A stretch of 64,000 bases of DNA. Origin: Phreatobacter sp. Its GTDB lineage: Bacteria; Pseudomonadota; Alphaproteobacteria; Rhizobiales; Phreatobacteraceae. The stretch lies in the NCBI RefSeq assembly GCF_027532945.1, contig NZ_JAPZTZ010000001.1, positions 62,001 to 126,000 on the forward strand, written 5' to 3'. This document shows, piece after piece, positions 45,547 to 56,395 of this stretch. The first letter of the stretch is position 1. Each line of letters begins with the position of its first letter. The notes beneath the pieces were generated by a model that was not told the origin of the DNA, did no database searches, and saw nothing but the letters and a program-made list of their open reading frames with translations. A program made the position numbers and the translations under genes.

Positions 45547-47151
45547 ATGGCCGATATCGTCCCGTCCAACACGCCCGAGATCTCCGTCTCGGACCTCTCC
45601 GCCGCCATCAAGCGGACGGTGGAGGACGCCTTCGGCTATGTGCGCCTGCGCGGCGAGGTCTCCGGCTTCAAGGGCCCCAGCGGCTCCGGCCATGTCTATT
45701 TCCGCCTCAAGGACGAGGGCGCCACCATCGAGGCGGTGATCTGGAAGGGCGTCTATGGCCGCCTCAAGGTGAAGCCCCAGGAGGGCCTGGAGGTCATCGC
45801 CACCGGCCGCGTCACCACCTTCCCCGGCTCGTCCAAGTACCAGGTCGTCATCGAGAGCCTGGAGCCGGCCGGCGTCGGCGCGCTCATGGCCCTTCTGGAG
45901 GAGCGCCGCCGCAAGCTCACCGCCGAGGGCCTGTTCGATCCGGCCCGCAAGCGCCCCTTGCCCTTCCTGCCGACGGTGATCGGCGTCGTCACCTCGCCCA
46001 CCGGCGCGGTCATCCGCGACATCCTGCACCGCCTGGAGGACCGCTTCCCCCGCACCGTTCTGGTCTGGCCGGTGCGCGTCCAGGGCGAGGGCAGCGCGGC
46101 GGAAGTCGCCGCCGCCATCCGCGGCTTCAACGCCATAGGCCCAGACGACGACCTGCCGCGGCCCGATGTCATCATCGTCGCGCGTGGCGGCGGTTCGCTT
46201 GAGGACCTCTGGGGCTTCAACGAGGAGATCGTCGTCCGCGCCGCCTTCGAGAGCGCGATTCCCTTGATCTCGGCGGTCGGCCACGAGACCGACACGACCC
46301 TCATCGACTTTGCCGCCGACCGTCGCGCGCCGACCCCCACCGCCGCCGCCGAAATGGCGGTGCCGGTGCGCGCCGACCTCGTCGCTGAGACGCAGGGCCT
46401 TGGCCGCCGCCTCGGCCTTGCCGTGGCGCGCGGCATGGAGGGCCGGCGGACCGAACTGCGCGCCGCCGCGCGCGCCCTTCCCGACGCGGAGCGGTTGCTG
46501 GAAACCGCCCGCCAGCGGCTCGATGCGGCCGGCGAGCGCCTGCCCAATGCGCTCGCCGCCAATGCCGGCGCCCACCGGGCGCGGCTGCTGCGGGCCGCGG
46601 GGCGCCTCGCGCCGGGCGTCCTGCGACTGAGGATCGACCGCTCCCGCGACCGTATCGAAGCGCTGTCCGGTCGCGCCGCTACGGCCCTGACGCGCGGCAC
46701 CGAAACCCGTCGACTGGGTTTCAGCACGCTCGCCGAGCGCCTGAAGCGCTCCCTCGGCGTCTATGCCCGCAGCCAGACCGACCGCATCGGCCGGGCCGGC
46801 GAGCGGCTGGCGGCGATCGAGGCGCGGTCGACGCGCGCGATGGACCTCGTGCTGCGCCGCTGCCGCGATCGGCTCGACGCCGCATCGAAGCTTCTCACGG
46901 CGCTGTCCTACCAGGGTGTGCTCGCCCGCGGTTTCGCGCTGGTGCGGGATGCGGAGGGCCGCCCGCTGCGCTCCGCCGCCGCGATCGGTCCCGGCAGGGC
47001 GCTGGCCATTGAATTTGCCGACGGTCGGATTGCCGCCACCGCCGAGGGCGAGGCGCCGCCCGCCTCGCCGAAGCCTGCTCCCCGCCCGGCCGAGCCGAAG
47101 CCGCGGAAGGCGGGGGAGGGCAAGACCGAAGGCCAGGGGACCCTGTTCTAG
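45547..47151 (+). CDS. xseA: exodeoxyribonuclease VII large subunit
   Basis: 534-aa nuclease. An N-terminal OB-fold (residues 10-110, [26 protein letters not shown]) is followed by the catalytic core ([73 protein letters not shown]) and a coiled-coil region that binds XseB. XseB is not nearby. Degrades single-stranded DNA. Ends 6 bp from the convergent hydrolase. Confidence 0.97.
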   Translation: MADIVPSNTPEISVSDLSAAIKRTVEDAFGYVRLRGEVSGFKGPSGSGHVYFRLKDEGATIEAVIWKGVYGRLKVKPQEGLEVIATGRVTTFPGSSKYQVVIESLEPAGVGALMALLEERRRKLTAEGLFDPARKRPLPFLPTVIGVVTSPTGAVIRDILHRLEDRFPRTVLVWPVRVQGEGSAAEVAAAIRGFNAIGPDDDLPRPDVIIVARGGGSLEDLWGFNEEIVVRAAFESAIPLISAVGHETDTTLIDFAADRRAPTPTAAAEMAVPVRADLVAETQGLGRRLGLAVARGMEGRRTELRAAARALPDAERLLETARQRLDAAGERLPNALAANAGAHRARLLRAAGRLAPGVLRLRIDRSRDRIEALSGRAATALTRGTETRRLGFSTLAERLKRSLGVYARSQTDRIGRAGERLAAIEARSTRAMDLVLRRCRDRLDAASKLLTALSYQGVLARGFALVRDAEGRPLRSAAAIGPGRALAIEFADGRIAATAEGEAPPASPKPAPRPAEPKPRKAGEGKTEGQGTLF

Positions 47152-47157
47152 CGCCCG

Positions 47158-48150
47158 TCAGCGGGCCGGCGCCGCCTCGCGCAACCGTACCGCCGTCTCC
47201 GCAAGCCGTCCGAGAGCCTCCGGCTGAACGGTGCTGCCCATATGGTCGGTCCCCGGCAGCACCGTGACCTCGATCGCCGGGTTCGCCGCCTTGACCGCCG
47301 CCGAATAGGCGCTGGCCAGAAACATCTCGTCCTCCGCGCCGATGAGCACGGCCGCGGGCCGCCGGATCTGGCCCAGCGCGGCGCGCCAGTCACGGGGCAG
47401 GCTCATATTGGCGAGCAGCCGGTGCGAATAGATCCGCGCCCGCTTGCCCCGCGCATCGTCCGGCACGGCATAGGCGACGGCGGCGAGGCCGTCGAAGGCC
47501 GAAATGCCCATGCTGTTGAGGACGCTCAGGGCGATGATGCGCGGCACGGCGGCATCAGCCCAGCCGCCGGAGCCGGGGCGGCTGACAGTCGGATCGACAG
47601 ACAGGAAGGGCGATGTTGCGAGATAGGCGTGGAAGCGCTCGCCGATGGGACCTGCGCCGATGCGCAGGGCGAAGGCCCCGCCGAGGGAATGGCCGACGAG
47701 CATCCTTTTCTCCTTCGGATGCCGCTCTTCGATGATCTTGAGCAGGTCGGCCATGTCGTCTTCCAGCTGGCCGCGATAGCCGATGTCGCCGAGCGGACCG
47801 CTCTCGCCATGGCCGCGCAGATCGAGCGAATAGATCGTGAAACCCTGCCCGTTCAGGCTGCGCGCCACCCCGTCCATGCTGGCCGAAAATCCCGTCGAGC
47901 CGTGAACGAGAACCGCAACGCCCGCACCTGAGGCGCCCGGATAGAAGCGATAGGCGAGCGCCTGCCCGTCCCGCGCCGTGAAGGTCTGTTCGCGGGGCAA
48001 GCCCTGAATCCAGCCGCCGATCGTCCGCCCGGCGGCTTCCATCGCCGGCATGGCGGGCGGTGGCTTGGGGCGCGACAGGGCGAGCATGGCGCCGAAACCG
48101 GCGATGGGGAGCACGAGAGTGGCGAGAAGGGCGATACGGAGAATGCGCAT
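47158..48150 (-). CDS. membrane-anchored alpha/beta hydrolase (lysophospholipase-like)
   Basis: 330 aa from MRILRIALLATLVLPIAGFG at 48150, an N-terminal anchor/signal. The Hydrolase_4 fold is seen: VAVLVHGSTGFSASM, SLDLRGHGESG, nucleophile Ser in LVGHSLGGAFALRI, GAEDEMF (acid), and GTDHMGS (His). Likely a lipase/esterase acting in the envelope. Divergent from the LytTR regulator (91 bp), which could control it. Confidence 0.85.
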   Translation of the reverse strand: MRILRIALLATLVLPIAGFGAMLALSRPKPPPAMPAMEAAGRTIGGWIQGLPREQTFTARDGQALAYRFYPGASGAGVAVLVHGSTGFSASMDGVARSLNGQGFTIYSLDLRGHGESGPLGDIGYRGQLEDDMADLLKIIEERHPKEKRMLVGHSLGGAFALRIGAGPIGERFHAYLATSPFLSVDPTVSRPGSGGWADAAVPRIIALSVLNSMGISAFDGLAAVAYAVPDDARGKRARIYSHRLLANMSLPRDWRAALGQIRRPAAVLIGAEDEMFLASAYSAAVKAANPAIEVTVLPGTDHMGSTVQPEALGRLAETAVRLREAAPAR

Positions 48151-48241
48151 GACCGGGTCCTGAAGCAGTGACGCCGATTGCCTAGCCACAGGCCGGGCCC
48201 TAGTCTGCGGCCTCTTCGCGAACGGCACGAATTCTTCGCCA

Positions 48242-49048
48242 ATGACCGACCATTCTGACATGCCGAGCCTCGGCGAGCCCGGCGAAGCGCGTCTCGGTCT
48301 GGCGCTGACATTGCTGGGCTTCGGTGCCTTGCTCGGTGTTCTCGGCCCCTTCGGCTCCTATCTCGGCATCAGCCTACCGGTGCGCGTGCTGCACTACACC
48401 GCCAACATGGCCGTGATCAGCGCCATGGCGGTGGCGGCGAACGCCCTGGCGGCCCGGTACCTCTATCGTGGCCCGGTGCCGCTCTGGGGTTCACTGGTGA
48501 TTGCGCTCGTCATCGCGCCACCGGGCGCGCTGGTGGTGATGGCGCATCTCCGATTCTTCGCGCCGCAGGTCCTGCCTTACGTCACCTTCGTCGAACTGTG
48601 CTTTCAGACGGCGCTGATCAACGTGCTGGTCAGCCTTGTCGTGCGGGCCGTCCGCGCGCTGGTGCGCGCGCGCCATGTGGCCCAGCCGCAGACGACCGCC
48701 CCGGTCCCTGTAATTGCTGAGGATCGGCGATCCGACGACATCCTTCGCGAGAAGCTGCCGATGCCCTTGCGCCGCGCGCCGATCCTCGCCCTGTCGGCGG
48801 AGGACCACTATCTGCGCGTCCACACCGACCGCGGGCAGGCGCTGATCCTGATGAGCCTGTCGCAGGCGATCGACGCGCTCGGCGAGGAGGCCGGCCTCAG
48901 GATCCACCGCTCGCACTGGGTGGCTCGCAATGCGGTGATCGACAGCGCCCGCAAGGATGGCGGTCTCGCGGTGACCCTCGCCAATGGCCTCACCCTGCCG
49001 GCGAGCCGGAGCGGCAGGCGTCTCCTGGAAGACGCCCGCCTGGTCTGA
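48242..49048 (+). CDS. membrane-bound LytTR-family transcriptional regulator
   Basis: 268 aa. The first about 140 residues have four hydrophobic helices; residues 165-265 are a LytTR DNA-binding domain (PILALSAEDHYLRVHTDRGQALILMSLSQAI..., RIHRSHWVAR, LTLPASRSGRRLL). No receiver domain, so it probably senses a membrane signal directly. Divergent gene is the anchored hydrolase; a local regulatory pair is plausible. Confidence 0.9.
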   Translation: MTDHSDMPSLGEPGEARLGLALTLLGFGALLGVLGPFGSYLGISLPVRVLHYTANMAVISAMAVAANALAARYLYRGPVPLWGSLVIALVIAPPGALVVMAHLRFFAPQVLPYVTFVELCFQTALINVLVSLVVRAVRALVRARHVAQPQTTAPVPVIAEDRRSDDILREKLPMPLRRAPILALSAEDHYLRVHTDRGQALILMSLSQAIDALGEEAGLRIHRSHWVARNAVIDSARKDGGLAVTLANGLTLPASRSGRRLLEDARLV

Positions 49049-49051
49049 CCG

Positions 49052-50173
49052 TCACTGCAGGGTCTGCTGGGCGATCCAGGTCTTTACCGAGCGCAGCGCG
49101 TCGTGCGGCGTCTCGGCAAGGCCGAGCGCGGATTTCCACACGGTGAGCTGGCCATCGGCGCTGGTGCCGCGCAGGCAGATGTCGAGGCAGCGGCCGAGGT
49201 CGTCCTGACAGTCGAGCGCCTCGGCATCCTCCTCCAGCATCATCACCGTCTCGCGCACGAGGTCGGCAATGGACACCGTGGTGCGCCGTGCCTCGTCGAC
49301 GAAGGAGCCGTGGATGCCATAGCGCTGCGCCCGCCACTTGTTCTCCTGCGCCACCGCCCGCGACAGCGGCGACAGGTCGGCGCGGAACTCCGGATGGCGG
49401 ATGAGGTAACGCACCATGGAGCGGTAGAGCGCCGCGATGGCGAGGCTGTCGTCGAGATGGGTGCAGGAATCCGGCGCCCGCAGCTCCAGCGTCGGGAAGC
49501 GCCGCGAGGGACGCACCGCCCACCAGACATAGCTGGAATCCTCGATGACCCGGGCCTCCACCAGCAGCGAGACATAGTCGTCATACTCAGCCTGGGTCTT
49601 GAACATCTCCGGCAGGCCGGTGCGCGGCAGCTCGTCATAGGCGGCGAGCCGGTAGCCCATGAGGCCGGTTGCGCGCGACTGCCAGAAGGGCGAGGAGGTC
49701 GAGAGCGCGATGATCAGCGGGATGGTCGGCATGAGCCGGCCCATCACGTCGATGCGGCGCGACAGGTCGTCGAACTCGGCATGAACGTGCAGGCCGCAGA
49801 CGATGTTGCGCTGGCCGAGCATCTGCAGGTCATGCATGACGCTGTCATAGCGCGGCGCGTCGCTCGCCCGCTGCGTCGCCCACAAGGCGGTCGGATGCGT
49901 ACCCGAGGCGAGGATGGCGAGGCCGTGCCTGGCCGCCACCTCCCCGAGCGCGCCCCGCATGGCCTGGAGCTCGTTGCGGGCGCCGGTCGGCGTTGTGTGG
50001 ACCGACGAGGTGATCTCGATCTGCGACTGCAGCATCTCGCTGCCGACGCGGTCGCCAAGCCTTGCTTTGGCCGCGTCGAGGAAGCCCTGCGGCATCCGCC
50101 GCATGACTGCCTTGGTCTCTGCATCGACCACGAAGAATTCCTCCTCGATGCCGAAACGGCGCGTGTCGGACAT
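49052..50173 (-). CDS. YbdK-type glutamate--cysteine ligase-like enzyme
   Basis: 373 aa from ATG 50173 (GGAG 6 bp upstream); an ATG at 50185 is alternative. GCS2 family start: FGIEEEFFVVDAETKAVM, then LQSQIEITSSVHTTP, LHVHAEFD, and FPTLELRAPDSCTHLDDS. Members form gamma-glutamyl or other amide bonds from carboxylate and amine with ATP; YbdK itself has weak gamma-glutamylcysteine ligase activity. Converges on the LytTR gene with 3 bp between. Confidence 0.9.
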   Translation of the reverse strand: MSDTRRFGIEEEFFVVDAETKAVMRRMPQGFLDAAKARLGDRVGSEMLQSQIEITSSVHTTPTGARNELQAMRGALGEVAARHGLAILASGTHPTALWATQRASDAPRYDSVMHDLQMLGQRNIVCGLHVHAEFDDLSRRIDVMGRLMPTIPLIIALSTSSPFWQSRATGLMGYRLAAYDELPRTGLPEMFKTQAEYDDYVSLLVEARVIEDSSYVWWAVRPSRRFPTLELRAPDSCTHLDDSLAIAALYRSMVRYLIRHPEFRADLSPLSRAVAQENKWRAQRYGIHGSFVDEARRTTVSIADLVRETVMMLEEDAEALDCQDDLGRCLDICLRGTSADGQLTVWKSALGLAETPHDALRSVKTWIAQQTLQ

Positions 50174-50422
50174 GATCATCTCCATGAAACGGCTTTGGAA
50201 TTTGCTGGACGCGTCCTGCGCCTCAACGCGGCGCGGTCCGGGCCGTTCCCTGATGGGGAAGGGGTCACCGGCGGCGCAAAGCCTGGCGGGCCGGGGGGCG
50301 AAAATGTGGCCCGAACCGGTCACGCGCCGCCCCAATTCCGTAAGGCGTTGAAAGATGGCGTGAACTTAAAATGGTTGACTTGGGCGCCGTTCAGGGCAGG
50401 GGCGGCCGCCGCTGCGCTAGGC

Positions 50423-51169
50423 TCAGCGCCAGTCGCCAAGCACCGCCTGGACCACCGCCAGGGCCGCCACCGCCGCCGTATCGGCGCGCAGGATGCGGGG
50501 ACCGAGCGACAGGGCGAGGGCCCGCGGGTGACGCGCCACCAGCGTGCGCTCCTCGGGCGCGAACCCGCCCTCGGGGCCGATCAGCACGGTGATTCCCCCG
50601 GTGATCGGCCTTGCCGCCGCCAGGGCCTCCGCCGGATTGGCGAGCGCCGCATCCTCGTCGCAGAAGACCAGCAGCCGGTCGGCGGGCAGGGCGGCCAGCG
50701 CCTCCGGCAGGCCGGCCGTCTCGTCGCAGGCGGCGAGCGTCAGCACGCCGCACTGTTCCGCCGCCTCCACCGCATTGGCGCGCATCCGGTCGAGATTGAC
50801 CCGCGCGGCCTGTGTCCGCCGGGTCATCACCGGCTGGAGCCGCGTCACGCCCATCTCCACCGCCTTCTGCACCATGTAGTCGAGGCGGGCGTGCTTGAGC
50901 GGCGCGAACATCAGAGCGAGGTCGCCTGCCGGGGGTTGCGGCCGCAGCATCTCCTCGACGATCAGGTCGAGGCCCTTCTTGCCGGAACGGGCGAGACGCG
51001 CCCGCCATTCGCCATGCGCGCCGTCGAACACGGCGATGCTCTGGCCATCGCCGAGCCGCATGACGTTGAGGAGATAATTGGCCTGGTCGCGGTCGCAGCC
51101 GATGGTCGCACCCGCGGCGAGAGATCCCTCGACGCGAAGCCGGATGGCGCGGAAATCATAGGCCGCCAT
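50423..51169 (-). CDS. rsmE: 16S rRNA m3U1498 methyltransferase
   Basis: 248 aa from MAAYDFRAIRLRVEG at 51169. N-terminal PUA-like part (HANYLLNVMRLGDG-type NYLLNVMRLGDGQSIAVFDG) and a SPOUT knot with ALKHARLDYMVQKAVEMGVTRLQPV, TVLIGPEGGFAPEE and LSLGPRILRADTAAVAALAVVQA. Methylates U1498 near the decoding centre. Alone in its unit. Confidence 0.96.
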   Translation of the reverse strand: MAAYDFRAIRLRVEGSLAAGATIGCDRDQANYLLNVMRLGDGQSIAVFDGAHGEWRARLARSGKKGLDLIVEEMLRPQPPAGDLALMFAPLKHARLDYMVQKAVEMGVTRLQPVMTRRTQAARVNLDRMRANAVEAAEQCGVLTLAACDETAGLPEALAALPADRLLVFCDEDAALANPAEALAAARPITGGITVLIGPEGGFAPEERTLVARHPRALALSLGPRILRADTAAVAALAVVQAVLGDWR

Positions 51170-51354
51170 GCGGCATTCCTCCTCCTGCGGGCAGCCTCGG
51201 AGCCGGTGCCAGGGCCACACGCACCCGGCGGTGATGAACCTCGCCAGCCCGTCACATTGCCACGATGCCGTCGGATTGATATGTAACCTGCCGAATTCAC
51301 TCAACCTCGATTGCATCGTCGCTCGCCTTGCGGGCGGGTTCAGGGGCCGTCCAC

Positions 51355-51846
51355 ATGAGCCTTCGCCGCGTCAAGACCGTCCTCGCCGCGACCGCGCTCG
51401 CCGCCGGCCTCGCCATGGGCGGCACGGTGCGGGCGAACGAGATCTGCCAGGCCGAGTTCCAGCCGCTTGTCGCCGCCCACCAGGAGGTGATGAAGGAGAC
51501 CCAGGCCGGGATGCCGCGGGGCCGCCCGACCACCTTCGAACAGGCCAAGGCCAATGCCGAGCGGGCTTGCCGCCTGCTCACCAATGCCCGCGCCTCGTTC
51601 CTGCGCCTGCAGCAGTGGATGCAGAACAATGCCGATTTCTGCCGCCTGCCCGACCAGATCATCAACGACGTGAACACCGGCGTCACCAACATCACCCGCA
51701 ACCGCACCCAGGCCTGCAACGGCGTCGCCCAGATCGAGCGCCAGCGCCGCCAGGCCGAGGCTGGCGGTGACGGCGGCGCCAATCCCTTCGCGCCCAATGC
51801 CGGCCGGCGTCCGCAGCTCGACCTGCGCACACCCGGCGCCCTGTGA
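51355..51846 (+). CDS. periplasmic hypothetical protein with four cysteines
   Basis: 163 aa. Signal peptide (about 1-28, ending TVRAN). The mature part is helical with four cysteines (EICQAEF, ERACRLL, DFCRLP, QACNGV), probably two disulfides. C-terminus Gly/Arg/Pro-rich. No known domain recognised. Stop 24 bp before ubiA, same strand. Confidence 0.7.
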   Translation: MSLRRVKTVLAATALAAGLAMGGTVRANEICQAEFQPLVAAHQEVMKETQAGMPRGRPTTFEQAKANAERACRLLTNARASFLRLQQWMQNNADFCRLPDQIINDVNTGVTNITRNRTQACNGVAQIERQRRQAEAGGDGGANPFAPNAGRRPQLDLRTPGAL

Positions 51847-51870
51847 TCCGGCCGTGCCGCTGATCCGGTC

Positions 51871-52812
51871 ATGACGGCCACCGACGGACGCGTCGCAGAC
51901 GCCGTTCGCGGCTCCTGGGTCGACACGCTCGCCCCCGCCGCCTGGCGGCCCTATCTGCGCCTCGCGCGCGCCGACCGTCCCATCGGCTCCTGGCTGCTGC
52001 TGCTGCCCTGCTGGTGGTCGGCTGCCTATGCGGCGATCGCCGCAGGCCATGCCCTTCCCAATCTCTGGCACATGGCGCTTTTCGCCATCGGCGCGGTCGC
52101 CATGCGCGGCGCCGGCTGCACCTACAACGACCTTGTCGACCGCGACATCGACGCCATGGTCGAGCGGACCCGCTCGCGTCCGCTGCCCTCCGGCCAGGTG
52201 ACATCGCGCCAGGCCAAGATCTTCCTCATCGCCCAGCTCGCCGTCGGCGCCATGGTGCTGCTGGCGCTGTGGAATCCCTTCGCATGGGCCGTGGGCATCG
52301 CCTCGCTCTCGGTGGTGGTCATCTACCCCTTCATGAAGCGCATCACCTCCTGGCCCCAATCGGTGCTCGGCCTCGCCTTCTCCTGGGGCGCGCTGATGGG
52401 ATGGGCCGCAGCCTTCGGCCGCCTCGATGCGCCGGCCCTGCTGCTCTATGCCGCCTCCATCCTGTGGGTCATCGGCTACGACACGATCTACGCCCACCAG
52501 GACCGCGAGGACGACGCCATTGTCGGCGTCCGCTCCACCGCCCTGCTTTTCGGCGAGCGCACACCGCTCTTCCTGTCGCTGTTCTATGCCGGAACGGTCA
52601 CCTTCCTCGGCCTGTCGCTGTGGACCCTTGCCGCGCCGGCCCTCGCCTATGCCGGCCTTGCCGCCTTCGCCCTGCACCTCGCCTGGCAGGTGAGGAGCCT
52701 CGACATTGCCGATCCCGACGGCTGTTTGCGCCTGTTCAAGTCCAACCGCGACGCCGGGCTGATCTTCCTCGCCGGCCTGATGGCGGCGGCCCTCCTCCAG
52801 GCGTTCGGCTGA
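51871..52812 (+). CDS. ubiA: 4-hydroxybenzoate polyprenyltransferase
   Basis: 313-aa UbiA membrane enzyme for ubiquinone. First Asp-rich motif GAGCTYNDLVDRDIDAMVERTRSRPLPSG; second WVIGYDTIYAHQDREDD. Eight to nine hydrophobic helices. Attaches the polyprenyl tail to 4-hydroxybenzoate. Ends 3 bp before the convergent PaiB-like gene. Confidence 0.96.
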   Translation: MTATDGRVADAVRGSWVDTLAPAAWRPYLRLARADRPIGSWLLLLPCWWSAAYAAIAAGHALPNLWHMALFAIGAVAMRGAGCTYNDLVDRDIDAMVERTRSRPLPSGQVTSRQAKIFLIAQLAVGAMVLLALWNPFAWAVGIASLSVVVIYPFMKRITSWPQSVLGLAFSWGALMGWAAAFGRLDAPALLLYAASILWVIGYDTIYAHQDREDDAIVGVRSTALLFGERTPLFLSLFYAGTVTFLGLSLWTLAAPALAYAGLAAFALHLAWQVRSLDIADPDGCLRLFKSNRDAGLIFLAGLMAAALLQAFG

Positions 52813-52814
52813 CC

Positions 52815-53441
52815 TCAGCGGCGACGCTTCGCCGCCACCAGCTCCGCCACCGCCTGCTCGCCCGAGGCTGCGAGGCCGGTGATCACGCCCTCCACATCGG
52901 CGGCAGGCCGGTTCTGGCTCATCTTCATCTTGCCGTCGAAGCCGGTGACGCTGAACGCCATGCCGACAATGGCGCGCATCTGCATGGCGAGGAAATCCTC
53001 CGGCGCGTCATCCATGGCCCAGGGATGGTCGCGATGCGCCTCGTGGGCATCGGTCAGATCGGAGAGGTTCTGGCGCAGGAAGGCGGTGTCGTGGGGCCAT
53101 GAGACGGTGCCCCGCACATGGACGGCGGCATAGTTCCAGGTCGGGACGACCTTCCCGGTCTCCTTCTTGGTGGCATACCAGGATGGTGTCACATAGGCCT
53201 GCGGCCCCTGGAAGATCAGCAGCGCCTCCGATCCGTCGGGCGTCGTCGACCAGTGCGGATTGGCGCGGGCGAGATGGCCGAAGAAGGCGACGGTCTCCCC
53301 CTCCTGCTTCCAGATCACCGGCAGATGCGTCGCATAGAGGCCCTCGGCGCCCTGCGTCACCAGCGTGGCGAAGGGATGGGCGGCGCAGAAGGAGGCGATC
53401 TCACGGTCCTCGCCCATGGCGAAGAGCGGCGGAACGTACAT
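52815..53441 (-). CDS. PaiB-like FMN-binding protein
   Basis: 208 aa from MYVPPLFAM at 53441. PaiB/FMN-bind_2 family: FPA-like FATLVTQGAEGLYATHLPVIW, FFGHLARANPHW, QGPQAYVTPSWYATKKETGKVVPTWNYAAVHVRG. Named as a transcriptional repressor in Bacillus but the fold is a pyridoxamine-oxidase-like FMN split barrel; actual function here unknown. Confidence 0.87.
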   Translation of the reverse strand: MYVPPLFAMGEDREIASFCAAHPFATLVTQGAEGLYATHLPVIWKQEGETVAFFGHLARANPHWSTTPDGSEALLIFQGPQAYVTPSWYATKKETGKVVPTWNYAAVHVRGTVSWPHDTAFLRQNLSDLTDAHEAHRDHPWAMDDAPEDFLAMQMRAIVGMAFSVTGFDGKMKMSQNRPAADVEGVITGLAASGEQAVAELVAAKRRR

Positions 53442-53535
53442 CGGAACCCTCCCAGATATGACGAGGCCGGGACGATAGGGCATCGTCCCGGCCTGTCCAA
53501 TGCACAGCAATGATGGTGGAAATTCGCTCCGCTGA

Positions 53536-55254
53536 TCAGGCGGCGCGCACCTCCGTCACGAAGGTCTTCAGCGCCGCCTCGATGTTGCTGGAGCAGGCGG
53601 CGAGACGGTCGCGGGCCTGGCCGCCCTCCGCTGCCGAGCGGCCGGTGCCCTCGGCGGCCTGGCTCACATCGACGATGGACCGGCGGGCGTGGTCGGCATG
53701 GCCATTGGCCTCGCCGATGGCGCGGGAGATCTCGGCGGTCGAGGCCTGCTGCTCGTCCACCGCCGCGGCGATGGCCGTGGTGATATGGTCCATGGCGCCG
53801 ATGGTCTCGGTGATGACGCCGATGGCCTGGACGGTCGCCTGGGTGGCGGTCTGCATGCGGCTGACCTGCGAGGCGATCTCATCGGTGGCCTTGGCCGTCT
53901 GGCCGGCGAGCTGCTTCACCTCGGCCGCGACGACAGCGAAGCCCTTGCCGGCCTCACCGGCGCGGGCGGCCTCGATCGTCGCGTTGAGGGCGAGAAGGTT
54001 GGTCTGCTCGGCCACCGCATTGATGAGGCCGATGACCTCGCCGATCTTGCGGGCGGCGCCGTCGAGCTCGGCGACGCGCGAACCGGTGTCGCCGGCTTCC
54101 TTGACCGCCCGGCCGGCGACCTCCGAGGAGGCCGAGACCTGGCGGCCGATCTCGCTGATGGAGGCCGCCAGCTGGTGGGCGGCGCTCGCCACGGCGTTCA
54201 TGTTCTGCGTCGCCTGGTCGGTCGCGCCGGAGGCGGTGTCCACCTTCCCGCTCATGGCCGCCGCGGCGGAGGAGAGGCTGTCGGCGCTGACATCGAGGCC
54301 GCTCACCGCCGCATTGGCCTCGCTGATGCGCTGGGCCATCACCTTCTCATAGCCGACGATCGCCGTTTCGAGCCGGCGGCCGCGTTCGGCGCGGGTCTCG
54401 GCTTCCGCGAGGCGCTCGGCCTCGGCCGTCTTGGCAGCGCGGGCATTGTCGCGCAGCACGACGATGGCCCGGCTGAGATCGCCGATCTCGTCGCGCCGGG
54501 TGGAGACAGGGATGGCGCTGTCGAGGTCGCCGGCGGCGACACGCTCGAGGGCGCCGGTCGCGGCCACCAGCGGCTTCACCGCGCGCCGCACCACGAAGGC
54601 GGCGACGAGGCCGAGGACGACGACGATGCCGGTGAGCGCCGCGATCATCGCGTAGAGCGTCGACATGGCCTGTTCACGCAGCTGCTCGGTGGGGATGCCG
54701 ATGAACAGCACGCCGATCACCTTGCCGGCAGTGTCGATCACCGGGTGATAGGCGGTGAAGAAGGAACGGCCGAACAGGGTCGCCGGGCCGTAATAGGGCT
54801 GGCCGGCCTTCAGCGGCGCCTGCGCCGGATGGTCGGCGGCCAGCGCCGTGCCCACCGCGCGCTCGCCATTCTGCGTGCGCACATTGGTGGTGCGGCGGAT
54901 GAAGGCGCCCTTGTCGTCGGTGACGAAGATCGTGGCGACACCGCCGACCGCCTGCACCGTCCGGTCGACGATGGAATGGTCGGTGAAGGTCGGCATGGCG
55001 GGGGCCCTGAGGTCGTTGACCCGCTCGGCCACGATGCCGAAGCGGCTCTCCGGCTGACCCGCGGCGAAGAGCACGGTTAGTGTTCGCAGATTGGTCTGGG
55101 CATCCCCTGTCGCCGATTGAACGTTGCGGCTCTGGATCAGCTGCCAGCCGGCCCCCACGACGAGGGCGGCGGTCACGGCGAGGAGAAGAACAACGAAGCC
55201 GACCGACTTGGCGCCGATCTTGAGCCGCGGAAGACGTGAGAACATGGGGAGCAT
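53536..55254 (-). CDS. methyl-accepting chemotaxis protein with periplasmic Cache domain
   Basis: 572 aa. Helix 1 (about 18-38), a periplasmic single-Cache sensor (about 45-195, [32 protein letters not shown]), helix 2, HAMP ([28 protein letters not shown]), and the signalling hairpin with [19 protein letters not shown] then [20 protein letters not shown]. Likely ligand small carboxylate; not decidable. The ORF is alone; the upstream spacer 55255-55355 holds an AT-rich stretch. Confidence 0.95.
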   Translation of the reverse strand: MLPMFSRLPRLKIGAKSVGFVVLLLAVTAALVVGAGWQLIQSRNVQSATGDAQTNLRTLTVLFAAGQPESRFGIVAERVNDLRAPAMPTFTDHSIVDRTVQAVGGVATIFVTDDKGAFIRRTTNVRTQNGERAVGTALAADHPAQAPLKAGQPYYGPATLFGRSFFTAYHPVIDTAGKVIGVLFIGIPTEQLREQAMSTLYAMIAALTGIVVVLGLVAAFVVRRAVKPLVAATGALERVAAGDLDSAIPVSTRRDEIGDLSRAIVVLRDNARAAKTAEAERLAEAETRAERGRRLETAIVGYEKVMAQRISEANAAVSGLDVSADSLSSAAAAMSGKVDTASGATDQATQNMNAVASAAHQLAASISEIGRQVSASSEVAGRAVKEAGDTGSRVAELDGAARKIGEVIGLINAVAEQTNLLALNATIEAARAGEAGKGFAVVAAEVKQLAGQTAKATDEIASQVSRMQTATQATVQAIGVITETIGAMDHITTAIAAAVDEQQASTAEISRAIGEANGHADHARRSIVDVSQAAEGTGRSAAEGGQARDRLAACSSNIEAALKTFVTEVRAA

Positions 55255-55355
55255 CGTCCTGAGGGCGTAAGGTCCAGCCCTTATTCCGCGTGCAGACCGT
55301 TAAATTCCGCTGAATAGCGGTCTTGGAATGTGTAAAAAAATTGTATTACGTTAGG

Positions 55356-56306
55356 TCACCTACCGAGGCGGGAGCGCGCCTCGCGGCTGTCGGCGTCCAT
55401 CTGGTCGATGAGTGCCTCAAGAGAGGCGAACTTCGCCTCGCCTCTGAGGTAGGACGCGAAGGCGACGTCGACCTCCTTGTCGTAGAGGTTGCCGGCAAAG
55501 TCGAAGACATGCACCTCGAGCAGCGGCGCGCCATTGTCGAATTGCGGCCGCCGGCCATAGCTCGCGACGCCCTGGTGCCAGGTCCCGTCTAGGCCGACCA
55601 TGACGGCGTAGATGCCATGGGCCAGGCCGCAAGAGGCATCCAGCCGGATGTTGGCCGTGGGATAGCCGAGCTCCCGGCCGCGCTTTTCGCCATGGATGAC
55701 CGGGCCGGTGACGAACCAGGCATGGCCGAGCAGATCATTCGCCGTCTCGACGCGACCTGCCGCCAGCGCCGCGCGGATGGCGGAGGAGGAGATCGGTCCG
55801 TCAGGCCCGTCGAGGGCTGCGACCTCGATCACTGCGAAGCCACGGGCCTCGCCCGCCTGCCGGAGCGTCTCGGCATTGCCGGCCCGGCGCGCACCGTAGT
55901 GGAAGTCGCGCCCGACGACGACCGTGCCAGCCCCGAGCCAGTCGACCAGCAGGCGGTCGACGAAGGCCTCCGCGCTGGTTCCGGCCATGGTGGCGTCGAA
56001 GGGGAGCAGCGCGAGGCCGTCAGCCCCCGCCGCGGCGAGGAGCCGGGCCTTGCCGGCCGCATCGGTCAGCCGGAACAGCGGCACGTCCGGCTGGAAATAG
56101 CTGCGCGGGTGTGGCTCGAAGGTCAGCACGACCAGGGGACGGGTCGTGCGGCGCGCCATGGCGAGGACGTGGCGATGGCCGCGATGGACCCCGTCGAAAT
56201 TGCCGATGGCGACGGTGGGACGGGCAAGGGAGGCGGGAAGCACCTGCCCCGGGCCGAGCACCGGAAAGGCGGCGGAAGGCCGCGGCGGCGGCAGGATCAA
56301 CGGCAT
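55356..56306 (-). CDS. ribF: bifunctional riboflavin kinase/FAD synthetase
   Basis: 316 aa. N-terminal nucleotidyltransferase (VAIGNFDGVHRGHRHVLAMAR) and C-terminal flavokinase (GRELGYPTANIRLD; GVASYGRRPQFDNGAPLLEVHVFDF). Makes FMN and FAD. Its 3' flank is followed by an AT-rich segment and the MCP gene. Confidence 0.97.
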   Translation of the reverse strand: MPLILPPPRPSAAFPVLGPGQVLPASLARPTVAIGNFDGVHRGHRHVLAMARRTTRPLVVLTFEPHPRSYFQPDVPLFRLTDAAGKARLLAAAGADGLALLPFDATMAGTSAEAFVDRLLVDWLGAGTVVVGRDFHYGARRAGNAETLRQAGEARGFAVIEVAALDGPDGPISSSAIRAALAAGRVETANDLLGHAWFVTGPVIHGEKRGRELGYPTANIRLDASCGLAHGIYAVMVGLDGTWHQGVASYGRRPQFDNGAPLLEVHVFDFAGNLYDKEVDVAFASYLRGEAKFASLEALIDQMDADSREARSRLGR

Positions 56307-56395
56307 GTCGGACGGGATCGGAAAGGGGCCATGGCTATCGGGCGCGGACCCTGACCGCCAAGCCCTCCGCCGTCAAGCGTCGAGGCCGGTCGCGC